A DNA stretch of 26,573 nucleotides from CBCPMX01 sp965120355 (GTDB lineage Bacteria > Bacillota > Clostridia > Oscillospirales > Oscillospiraceae): positions 1-26,573 of the forward strand of contig CBCPMX010000146.1 in assembly GCA_965120355.1 (NCBI GenBank), in the 5' to 3' direction. The notes under the pieces were generated by a model. That model made no database searches and was not told where the DNA came from. It saw nothing but the letters and a program-made list of their open reading frames with translations. The position numbers and the translations under genes are program-made. Below are positions 1 through 6,742 of the stretch, in pieces; positions within the stretch are counted from its first letter, which is position 1; each line of letters opens with the position of its first letter.

Positions 1-1
1 G

Positions 2-85
2 CTAAAAACGCCGCTTCTTTCGTTGCTGCTGTCCATATCCGTTGTATTGCTATTTGGCTCCTTGTTTATTGACGACACCATCTAG
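2..85 (+). CDS. C-terminal end of an unidentified membrane protein (partial)
   Basis: The frame is open from the window edge to a TAG at 83-85 and encodes 27 residues rich in Leu, Ile, Val and Ser, ending in the polar tail FIDDTI. This looks like a last transmembrane helix followed by a short hydrophilic end. Too little is present to name a family, and a chance open frame is possible. A promoter-like sequence for the next gene begins about 20 bases after the stop. Confidence 0.35.
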   Translation, partial: LKTPLLSLLLSISVVLLFGSLFIDDTI

Positions 86-105
86 GCGGCGGGGCGGAAT
101 TAGGG

Positions 106-135
106 TTGCATTTCACTGCGGCTGTGTGATATAAT
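106..135 (+). promoter_or_regulatory. Candidate sigma-A promoter of the VanW-family gene
   Basis: TTGCAT at 106-111 and a perfect TATAAT at 130-135 are separated by 18 bases. The site lies 75-100 bases upstream of the VanW-family coding region, with no competing gene between. The -10 is full consensus and the -35 matches four of six. This is a sequence match only. Confidence 0.55.
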
Positions 136-209
136 GACAAAAGACTGTCGATTTCTGTTTGATATTCTGACCGAATTTTATATTACCGCGCCGGCGTGTT
201 GCGCCGTGT

Positions 210-2279
210 GTGATAAAGGTGGAGAGAACAATCGCTAAAGGTAAATTTGAATCGCCGCGGGGCAGCGCGGCAAAGAGTACGACGAAGAGCACCACAAAGC
301 CTGCTGCGGACACCGTGAAGACGAAACCCGCAAAGACGCAGGAAAAACCGGCTTCCAAGGCAGCCAAGACCGTCGCTGCTGGAAAGGCCAGCGGAAGCGG
401 AAAGAAAAAGACCGGCCTCATTATTGGCGCTATTGCCGTAGTGGCGATCTGTGCCGGTGTTGGCATCGGCCTGCTGTGGCGCAGTGGCTTTTTGAATTCA
501 GATCTGCCCGCCAATGATGAAATTGAAGCAGTGGAGGAAATGACCAACCTGATTGCTTATGACTACATCTATCCCAACGTGTACATCGGCGGTCTGGATG
601 TGGGCGGAATGACCACAGAAGAGGCACTGGCGGCGTTGCAAGAGTATGTGTCTGAGGATCTGTCCCAAACGCTGTGGGTGACATTGTCCAATGATGAAGT
701 ATTGACGTTTGATGTAGTCAGTCAGGTTTCGGATACAGAGCTGCAAAACCTTGTAACCGAAGCCTGGAACCATGGCCGGGAAGGGGATGCAGAGGAACAG
801 GCAGCTGCGCTGCAGGCTGCCGAGGACGGCGAGGTCTATACCGTGGAACTGTCTCTGAACTCTGAACCAGACACCGACAATCTCCGAGAACAAGTGGACA
901 GCTATGCCGAAGAACTGAATCAGGATGTTGTGCAGACAGTGGTTGCGGAGGATGCGGTTCAGTTGGATGAAACTACCTATGTTATGGAGGTTACCAAGGG
1001 AATCAGCGGGGTGTCCTTGGATGCCGATGAGCTGTACCGAACGGTAGTGCAGGCGGCAGTTGCCGGTGACTATGACCCCATTGACTTTGAAGTTACAGTC
1101 ACTGCGCCGGATGATCTGGACTACGAGACACTGGAGACGCTTTGGAACCAGGATCCGGTCAACGCCAGCTATGACGTGGAGACTGAGACGGTGGTGGAGG
1201 GCTCTTACGGTTACAGTGTCAGTATGGAAACCTTGGCACAAATGCTGGAGGAAGCAGAGGAAGGGGAGACCTTCCAGGTCCCCATGACCATTATAGCGCC
1301 GGAAATCGACAAAGAAACCCTGGAGTCTCGCCTCTTTGCCGACGTGCTCAGTTCCAAATCCACGACCTATGTGAATAATTCCAATCGCACCACCAATTTG
1401 CGGCTGGCCTGCGAAGCCATCGACGGCACGGTGCTCCAGCCCGGTGAGGTGTTCTCTTTCAACGACATAGTTGGAGAGCGGACCGCAGAAAAGGGCTATA
1501 TGCCTGCCACTGTTTACGCCAACGGCGGCGCGTCGGAGGAACAGACCGGCGGCGGTATCTGTCAGGTGGCGTCCACCATTTACTACTGCACCTTGTATGC
1601 CAATCTGGAGGTAGTGGAGCGGACCGAGCACATGTACCGTGTCGAATATATTGAATATGGCCTTGACGCAACGATCTACTGGGGAAGCTTGGATTATAAG
1701 TTCCGAAACAACACAGATTATCCGATTAAGATCAACGCCAGCGTGGCCAACGGTGCGGTCAACATTGAGTTTTTGGGCACCAAGACCGACGACACCTATG
1801 TGGTGATGGAGGTCGTGCAGAACAGCACCACCCCCTATTCGGTGATCTATGAAGTGGATGAGACAAAGCCTGTGGGGTATGAGGAAGTGACGCAGACTGC
1901 CTATACCGGCTACAGTTATACCAGTTACCGGTGCATCTATGACGGGGATGGCAACCTGATTTCCCGTACGAAGGAAGCCGATTCCGTTCACAGCAAGCGT
2001 GACCGCATCATTGTGGTGGGGCCGGAAGAGACAGTGACGGAGGAACCGACGGAAGAGACGCCGGCAGAAACTACAGAAACGCCCTCTACTGAGCCGTCCG
2101 GCACTACGGATCTGCCCGGCTCTACGGAAGGCTCCGGTGGGTCCACGACGGATACGCCAACTCCCGAGACGCCAACGACCGAATCGCCGTCCACGGAGAC
2201 GCCGTCTACGGAAACACCCACCACAGAGTCGCCGTCTACGGAAGTACCGTCTGGCGGGGACGCCATGATCACAGAATAA
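210..2279 (+). CDS. VanW-family membrane-anchored cell-wall protein (YoaR-like)
   Basis: About 690 residues. A Lys/Ala/Thr-rich cytoplasmic head (residues 1-66) precedes one transmembrane helix (about 68-90). An extracytoplasmic region follows (about 110-380) with a motif of the type found in putative peptidoglycan-binding modules (YPNVYIGGLDVGGMT, about 120-135). The VanW domain (about 384-508) shows FSFNDIVGERT and the GGGICQVAST motif. A further beta-rich segment ends near residue 595, and the last ~90 residues are a repetitive Thr/Pro/Glu/Ser tail. VanW proteins occur in glycopeptide-resistance clusters and widely in Firmicutes chromosomes; their biochemistry is unsettled and a wall-binding role is inferred. 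The start is uncertain: GTG at 210 lies upstream of the ribosome site AAAGGTGGAG (215-224), and GTG 219 lies inside it. The codon at ideal spacing is ATC at 231. The gene appears monocistronic. Confidence 0.85.
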   Translation: MIKVERTIAKGKFESPRGSAAKSTTKSTTKPAADTVKTKPAKTQEKPASKAAKTVAAGKASGSGKKKTGLIIGAIAVVAICAGVGIGLLWRSGFLNSDLPANDEIEAVEEMTNLIAYDYIYPNVYIGGLDVGGMTTEEALAALQEYVSEDLSQTLWVTLSNDEVLTFDVVSQVSDTELQNLVTEAWNHGREGDAEEQAAALQAAEDGEVYTVELSLNSEPDTDNLREQVDSYAEELNQDVVQTVVAEDAVQLDETTYVMEVTKGISGVSLDADELYRTVVQAAVAGDYDPIDFEVTVTAPDDLDYETLETLWNQDPVNASYDVETETVVEGSYGYSVSMETLAQMLEEAEEGETFQVPMTIIAPEIDKETLESRLFADVLSSKSTTYVNNSNRTTNLRLACEAIDGTVLQPGEVFSFNDIVGERTAEKGYMPATVYANGGASEEQTGGGICQVASTIYYCTLYANLEVVERTEHMYRVEYIEYGLDATIYWGSLDYKFRNNTDYPIKINASVANGAVNIEFLGTKTDDTYVVMEVVQNSTTPYSVIYEVDETKPVGYEEVTQTAYTGYSYTSYRCIYDGDGNLISRTKEADSVHSKRDRIIVVGPEETVTEEPTEETPAETTETPSTEPSGTTDLPGSTEGSGGSTTDTPTPETPTTESPSTETPSTETPTTESPSTEVPSGGDAMITE

Positions 2280-2289
2280 CCAGCAACCA

Positions 2290-2317
2290 GCAAGAGGGCG
2301 TAACTGCGCCCTCTTGC
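2290..2317 (+). terminator. Terminator-like hairpin after the VanW-family gene
   Basis: A perfect 11-bp stem (2290-2300 with 2307-2317, arm GCAAGAGGGCG) closes a 6-base loop ten bases after the stop codon. Only a short, broken T run follows (TATTAT), so it may be a weak intrinsic terminator or an mRNA 3' end stabiliser. Confidence 0.6.
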
Positions 2318-2360
2318 TATTATGCGCAGCTTCAGCAATTGCACGCGCCGTCTTTCTTTT

Positions 2361-2389
2361 CCTGCAAAAGCGGGCGGCTTTTTTGCAGG
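2361..2389 (+). terminator. T-rich hairpin upstream of nfo
   Basis: CCTGCAAAAGC at 2361-2371 can pair with the segment ending TTTTGCAGG at 2389, with a small T bulge. It lies 44-72 bases after the previous hairpin and about 100 bases before nfo. It may be a second terminator for the VanW-family gene or a leader structure for nfo. No strong promoter was recognised in 2390-2480. Confidence 0.35.
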
Positions 2390-2492
2390 AGTGCGCGGTA
2401 TGCATCCGGATCTCTTGGGTATTTTTCGAGTATCTGCCTTGCCCTTTGCGAAAAATCCGGTCGCATCCCCAATTTAAATAAGGAGTGTAATC

Positions 2493-3317
2493 ATGCGATA
2501 TATCGGCTGCCATCTGTCGTCAAGCAAAGGCTATTTGGCCATGGGGCGGCAGGCGTCGGCGCTGGGCGCCAACACCTTTCAATTTTTCACCCGCAATCCC
2601 CGGGGCGGACGGGCCAAGCCCATGGACGTAGAGGACGCGGCGGCCCTGCGGACATATCTGCAGGAGCATGGCTTCGGCCCCATTGTGGCCCACGCCCCCT
2701 GCACGATCAACCCCTGTTCCGCCGACGCGAGAACACGGGAATTTGCCCTGGAGACCATGGCAGACGACTTGCGGCGGTTGGATTATCTGTCGGGAAACTA
2801 TTATAATTTTCACCCGGGCAGCCATGTGAAGCAGGGCGTGGAGACGGGAATCAAACTGATTATTGAGACTTTAAATCAAGTGTTGTACCCAGAGCAAAAA
2901 ACTGTGGTGCTTTTAGAGACGATGGCCGGGAAAGGCAGCGAGATCGGCGGGCGTTTTGAGGAATTGCGAGCCATTCTGGACGGTGTCCGGCTGCCGGACA
3001 AGCTGTGCGTTTGCCTGGATACCTGCCATATTTTTGACGGCGGCTATGACATCGTGCAGGATCTGGACGGCGTTCTGGCCGAATTTGACCGGATTGTGGG
3101 CCTGGACCGTCTCAGGGCAATCCACCTTAACGACAGCATGAACCCCTGTGGCAGCCACAAGGACCGCCATCAGAAAATCGGCCAGGGGTACATTGGATTG
3201 GAGGCCTTTGCAGCAATTGTCCGCCACCCGGCGCTTCAGGGGCTGCCCATGGAATTGGAGACGCCCAACGAACTGCAGGGGTACGCGGAGGAAATTGCGC
3301 TGTTACAGTCGCTTTGA
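2493..3317 (+). CDS. nfo: Endonuclease IV (AP endonuclease, Nfo family)
   Basis: A 274-residue protein of the usual length for the Nfo TIM-barrel family, which cleaves DNA 5' to abasic sites and repairs blocked 3' ends in base excision repair. The metal-ligand motifs appear in order: NFHPGSH (about 107-113), LLETMAGKGSEIG (about 138-150), CLDTCHIFDGGYD (about 171-183), IHLNDS with GSHKDRHQKIGQG (about 210-230), and ELETPN (about 252-257). Together these supply the His, Glu and Asp residues of the trinuclear zinc site. ATG 2493 follows an AAGGAG site at 2480-2485 with good spacing. The gene stands alone, with hairpins on both sides. In spore formers Nfo also repairs DNA during germination; that role is an inference here. 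Confidence 0.95.
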   Translation: MRYIGCHLSSSKGYLAMGRQASALGANTFQFFTRNPRGGRAKPMDVEDAAALRTYLQEHGFGPIVAHAPCTINPCSADARTREFALETMADDLRRLDYLSGNYYNFHPGSHVKQGVETGIKLIIETLNQVLYPEQKTVVLLETMAGKGSEIGGRFEELRAILDGVRLPDKLCVCLDTCHIFDGGYDIVQDLDGVLAEFDRIVGLDRLRAIHLNDSMNPCGSHKDRHQKIGQGYIGLEAFAAIVRHPALQGLPMELETPNELQGYAEEIALLQSL

Positions 3318-3343
3318 TCGTATTTGGAATCTTGCGATTTTAC

Positions 3344-3384
3344 AAAAAACCGATGCGGGAAGCTTTGTTCCGGCATCGGTTTTT
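3344..3384. terminator. Bidirectional intrinsic terminator between nfo and the YibE/F gene
   Basis: AAAAAACCGATGC (3344-3356) pairs with GCATCGGTTTTT (3373-3384). The loop can close further through GG/CC pairs. A-run and T-run flank the GC stem, so it can terminate on both strands. This fits its position between converging genes, 27 bases after the nfo stop and about 90 bases beyond the minus-strand gene's stop. A separate 12-base perfect palindrome, CCTGCCGGCAGG, lies at 3398-3409. Confidence 0.8.
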
Positions 3385-3473
3385 GTATTGATGTTTGCCT
3401 GCCGGCAGGAGCGAATTTGAAGGAGCGCTGCCAGTAGGATGCGGGTGACCGGAGAACACGGCCTGCGATTGTT

Positions 3474-4676
3474 TTACAGCGGTTCTTTGTTTGTAGCGCT
3501 TTCTATAGACGCTTGTGTGGAATTCTCCAAAGCGGCGGTGGGCTTTCGCTTGCACGTCAGCAGAACACCTGCCGTCAGCGCTGTGAATGGGGCCACAGTG
3601 ACCAGCCCAAAAGAGCCGATGACCGTGTCGATCAGTTCGGCGGCCACATATTTATAATTAAAAATATGATATAGGGGAGTCCCCTGGGCCATGAATACCA
3701 TCAAAAGCGCGATGTATCCGCCGGAGTAGGCCAGCAGCAGCGTGGTAGTCATGGTGCCCATAGCAGCCCGGCCCACGTTCATGCCGGAGCGCACAGCTTC
3801 CCGCCATCCAAGGTCGGGCCGTTTCTCCACCACCTCGTGCACGGCAGAAGTGATATCTACGCTCAAGTCCATGACCGCGCCGGAAGAACCCAGAAAAATC
3901 GACGCCATAAAAATTTGGGTCAGATTCAGATCCTGATATCCGGCGTACAGCAGGCTTTCGGAATAGGACATGACTGCGCCGTGGATTTTGAACAGATTGG
4001 TGAACAGAATGCCCAGCACACAGGTGACCAGAATCCCCAGAAATGCGCCGGACACCGCGGAGGCGCACCGGCGGTCAAAGCCATAGACCAGCGCAATGAT
4101 CAGCACTGTCAGCAGAAGCGTCACCGCCAGGCCGATCCATATGGGATTCCAGCCCTGAAGGTACATGGGGACTAGAATCTTCCAAATAGCCAGAACGGTC
4201 AGAATAAAGGAAAATACGGCCCGCAGACCGGTTTTGCCGGCGAACAGAATCAAAAAGGCCATGAATCCAATTGCCATAACCAGTTCCCAGTTCAGACGGT
4301 AATGGTCAGTCATGGTCACATTGGTAATGGTGTCTCCGGAGTAGCTGACCACCACCAGAGCCTTGTCTCCGACGGAAAACAGCTTGTCCTGTTCCAACGA
4401 ACCGTTGAGCATATTGACACCTTCCACAATCTGACCTTCAAATAGACCGTCCAGCAGTTCCAGTGTACAGCGCTGTTCGCCAGAACGGACCAGACCGGTG
4501 TCAATGATGGCGGAATCATCGGTCTCCAGCACAAGGGCGGCACAGCGGTCGGCTTCCTGATATTGGACGATATCCTCATAGCCCATGGGCAGCACCAGCA
4601 GGATTAGTATCAGCGCGAGGCACACCAGCAGCGGGGCATTGTAGCGGAGGAAGGCTGGGGTGAAAATGTGTTTCAT
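3474..4676 (-). CDS. YibE/F-family multi-pass membrane protein
   Basis: A 400-residue protein with one N-terminal transmembrane helix (about 13-32), a ~90-residue beta-rich extracytoplasmic domain (about 33-120), then a block of about seven hydrophobic helices. The conserved YibE/F core motif is present as GSSGAVMDLSVDITSAVHE (about 265-285), followed by the charged loop that leads into AAMGTMTTTLLLAYSGGY. The biochemical function of this family is not established. The start at 4676 (MKHIF...) is chosen because AAAGGAG sits 6 bases upstream; a longer in-frame extension has no ribosome site. The gene lies 97 bases downstream of, and on the same strand as, the alkaline phosphatase, with a strong hairpin between, so partial co-transcription is likely. 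The short Lys/Glu-rich C-terminus is cytoplasmic or extracytoplasmic depending on helix count. Confidence 0.85.
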   Translation of the reverse strand: MKHIFTPAFLRYNAPLLVCLALILILLVLPMGYEDIVQYQEADRCAALVLETDDSAIIDTGLVRSGEQRCTLELLDGLFEGQIVEGVNMLNGSLEQDKLFSVGDKALVVVSYSGDTITNVTMTDHYRLNWELVMAIGFMAFLILFAGKTGLRAVFSFILTVLAIWKILVPMYLQGWNPIWIGLAVTLLLTVLIIALVYGFDRRCASAVSGAFLGILVTCVLGILFTNLFKIHGAVMSYSESLLYAGYQDLNLTQIFMASIFLGSSGAVMDLSVDITSAVHEVVEKRPDLGWREAVRSGMNVGRAAMGTMTTTLLLAYSGGYIALLMVFMAQGTPLYHIFNYKYVAAELIDTVIGSFGLVTVAPFTALTAGVLLTCKRKPTAALENSTQASIESATNKEPL

Positions 4677-4718
4677 AGAAAACTCCTTTTGACAGCAAGT
4701 GGCGGGTTTGGACGGACG

Positions 4719-4750
4719 CACAGGGCGACCTGATTTCAGATCGCCCTGTG
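4719..4750. terminator. Hairpin between the alkaline phosphatase and YibE/F genes
   Basis: CACAGGGCGA (4719-4728) pairs perfectly with TCGCCCTGTG (4741-4750). The interior CTGA/TCAG can extend the stem around a tiny loop. No T run follows on the minus strand, so it may be a partial attenuator or an mRNA processing or stability element between two genes read in the same direction. Confidence 0.55.
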
Positions 4751-4773
4751 GCCTTTAGGAAGTAAGGGAAGCA

Positions 4774-6402
4774 TTAAGCGACATCCAGCATATCAGCCAG
4801 CTTGTTGTAGATTTCAGTATTATCGTAGTAGCCATTGAAGACTTCAGCGTTGACACCGTGGGCCAGAACTGCCACCGGCAGGCCGGTGTGGCTGTAGGAA
4901 GTGAAGGAGATGCCCGACTTGTTGTTAATGATGTGGGTGATGGTGACAGACAGAGGCTCATAGGTGCCATACAGCACATACTCCTCCTGTTCATACTCGC
5001 TGGCGGCGGTACCATTGATGCTCTTTTCATAGGCAGCCTGCAGCTGAGCCAGCTCGTATTCGGTGAGGACCAGCTTGTCACCCTCTTCACCTTCGGCCTT
5101 CAGGCCGAACAGGGTCTCAATATCCTTCAGCACATCTTCAAAGGAAGTGTTGTTTTCCTTGTAGGAGGCGACATAGTCGCTGTCATACTTGGCAAAGGAG
5201 ATGGTCTGGTTCTCCAGCAGATCCAGATAGGTATCGTAGTCGGTGCCGGCAAAGCCGATGGTCAGACCGCCGGTTTCGTGGTCGCCGGTGACGATGATGA
5301 GCGTTTCATCGGGGTGCTCGGCAGCGAAATCAATGGCTACCTGTACGGCGTCGGCCAGTGCCATGGTGTCGTGGATGCTGGAAGCGGCGTCGTTGGCGTG
5401 GCAGGCCCAGTCGATTTTACCGCCTTCGCACATCATGAAGAACCCGTCCTCGTCAGCGGACAGGACTTCAATGCCCTTTTCCACGTAGTCTGCCAGGGAC
5501 CACATATCCTCGGTGCGGTCAATTTCATAGGCCATGGAGTCGGAGTCGGCCAGATCTTCGTCGATGAGGATAACCTTGCCGGTGTCAGCAGTGACGGCCT
5601 CGGCTTCTGCTTTTGTGTCGGCTACAGTGTAGCCAGCCTCTTCGGCCAAATCATAGAGGTTTTCCTGATCGCCGTCAGAACCGTCAGGCTTCAGCAGGCC
5701 GCCGCCGGCGAAGTATTCAAAATCGGACGCAATCAATTCCAAACCGATTTCATAGTAGTTGTTCCGGCTGGCCTGATGGGCGTAGAATGCAGCAGGAGTA
5801 GCGTGGTTCAGATTGACGGAGGTGATGATGCCGATGGCATAACCCTTTTGCTCATGGAGCTTTTCTGAAATCGTCTCATAAGCCACGGTGCCCGTCTCGT
5901 CCATATTGATGGTGCCGGAGTATGTCTTGTGCCCGGTGGATAGCGAGGTGGCTGTGGAGGCGGAGTCGGGACAGAAGCTGTTGGAGTCGTAGGTGACAGC
6001 GGAACCGGCGGCCTCAAAGTTCATGAAGTTCAGATAGCTGGGGCCGTCCAGAATGGCGCCTTCGTTGTCATCCAAGCTGGGCTCGGCCTGCCAGTAGTCC
6101 TCATCGGCCAGCGCCCCCAGGTAATCAGCAGTGGATTGAATTTGAGGATAGCTCATACCGTCGCCAATGAACAGAAATACATACTTTGGTGTGGTAACTT
6201 CCGCCGTCCCCTCGGTGCTGGTGCTGCTGGCGGAGGAGCTCGATGTGGTGTTGCTGAGCTGCACCACTTGGGAAGTCTGGGCTGTTTGGGAAGTGTCTTC
6301 CGCGGCGCCTGGGGACTGAAGTTGCCCGCTGCCGCAGGCCGTCAGTGCGGTGACCAGACTCAGCCCCGCCAGCAGCAGGGAAAGAGGCTTTTTAAAATTC
6401 AT
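4774..6402 (-). CDS. Secreted lipoprotein alkaline phosphatase (PhoA superfamily)
   Basis: A 542-residue phosphomonoesterase that probably releases phosphate from organic esters outside the membrane. A lipoprotein signal peptide ends in the lipobox LTAC (Cys23), followed by a Ser/Thr linker to about residue 70. Superfamily motifs run in order: FLFIGDGMS (metal Asp81), PDSASTATSLSTG (nucleophile Ser147 after Asp146), NHATPAAFYAH (about 199-209), EGGKIDWACHAND, VTGDHETGG (metal Asp and His), and HTGLPVAVLAHG near the C-terminus. All expected metal and nucleophile residues are visible. Start 6402 has AGAAAGGAAG just upstream; the frame continues open above it without a ribosome site and is not coding. 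The upstream region carries an 11-bp-phased repeat array resembling a Pho box, suggesting induction by phosphate limitation. A YibE/F gene follows on the same strand. Confidence 0.93.
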   Translation of the reverse strand: MNFKKPLSLLLAGLSLVTALTACGSGQLQSPGAAEDTSQTAQTSQVVQLSNTTSSSSASSTSTEGTAEVTTPKYVFLFIGDGMSYPQIQSTADYLGALADEDYWQAEPSLDDNEGAILDGPSYLNFMNFEAAGSAVTYDSNSFCPDSASTATSLSTGHKTYSGTINMDETGTVAYETISEKLHEQKGYAIGIITSVNLNHATPAAFYAHQASRNNYYEIGLELIASDFEYFAGGGLLKPDGSDGDQENLYDLAEEAGYTVADTKAEAEAVTADTGKVILIDEDLADSDSMAYEIDRTEDMWSLADYVEKGIEVLSADEDGFFMMCEGGKIDWACHANDAASSIHDTMALADAVQVAIDFAAEHPDETLIIVTGDHETGGLTIGFAGTDYDTYLDLLENQTISFAKYDSDYVASYKENNTSFEDVLKDIETLFGLKAEGEEGDKLVLTEYELAQLQAAYEKSINGTAASEYEQEEYVLYGTYEPLSVTITHIINNKSGISFTSYSHTGLPVAVLAHGVNAEVFNGYYDNTEIYNKLADMLDVA

Positions 6403-6468
6403 AGGATTCTCTTCCTTTCTGATATTGCGGCGCATGCCGCTGAATACGTCTCCTATGATACCGGGCAA

Positions 6469-6498
6469 ATTGTAAGACCTTCTATCAGGCCGCCGTAA
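6469..6498 (-). promoter_or_regulatory. Candidate alkaline phosphatase promoter with -35 in the Pho-box-like array
   Basis: On the minus strand TTACGG (6498-6493) can serve as a poor -35 and TACAAT (6474-6469) as a good -10, with an 18-base spacer. The weak -35 coincides with the last repeat of the array at 6494-6531. This is the usual arrangement when a PhoB/PhoP-type activator replaces -35 contacts. It leaves a leader of about 60 bases before the start at 6402. Confidence 0.45.
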
Positions 6499-6531
6499 AA
6501 ATGCTGACAGAAGTTCGTAAAGATGCCGTAA
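6494..6531 (-). promoter_or_regulatory. Pho-box-like array of four 11-bp-phased half sites
   Basis: Read on the minus strand, the half sites TTACG (6531-6527), TTACG (6520-6516), TGTCA (6509-6505) and TTACG (6498-6494) start exactly 11 bases apart. This is the helical spacing of PhoB and PhoP direct-repeat sites, whose cores are CTGTCAT and TT(A/T/C)ACA. The array lies 90-130 bases upstream of an alkaline phosphatase start, the classical position and target. Confidence 0.55.
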
Positions 6532-6671
6532 GAACGTTTGTGTTAGTATGCGGCGCTGCCGCGCGTGATATGTGCCGCGTTTGCGGGCCATGTGCGCTGT
6601 GCTATGGTGCGGCCTTTGGAGACGGCAGAAGCCGCAGAAGCTGATAAACAGAAATTCTCCTGCAATATGCC

Positions 6672-6700
6672 TTGCAATATGCGTGGAAACTTGGTAAAAT
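6672..6700 (+). promoter_or_regulatory. Candidate sigma-A promoter of the smc operon
   Basis: TTGCAA (6672-6677) and TAAAAT (6695-6700) are separated by 17 bases and lie 43 bases before the smc start. The -35 overlaps the second copy of a tandem 10-base repeat (6661-6670 and 6673-6682). Confidence 0.55.
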
Positions 6701-6742
6701 AATTTGTTCAGTATCGAAGAACGTATGTAATGAGGTGTGACT

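Larger units (their letters stand above)
6403..6736. other. Divergent intergenic region between the alkaline phosphatase and smc
   Basis: This 334-base gap holds the two divergent promoters and the Pho-box-like array described separately. A 10-base tandem repeat lies at 6661-6682 over the smc -35. I see no additional gene; about 130 bases in the middle (6532-6660) carry nothing I can interpret. Confidence 0.6.

Noticed and set aside
498..2513. A 671-codon open frame antisense to the VanW-family gene
   Set aside because: It has no ribosome site or recognisable domain and mirrors the codon bias of the opposite strand. Similar long antisense frames lie opposite smc and leuS.
4676..4721. Longer YibE/F start at 4721
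   Set aside because: The added 15 residues have no ribosome site and overlap the intergenic hairpin, whereas AAAGGAG precedes 4676.
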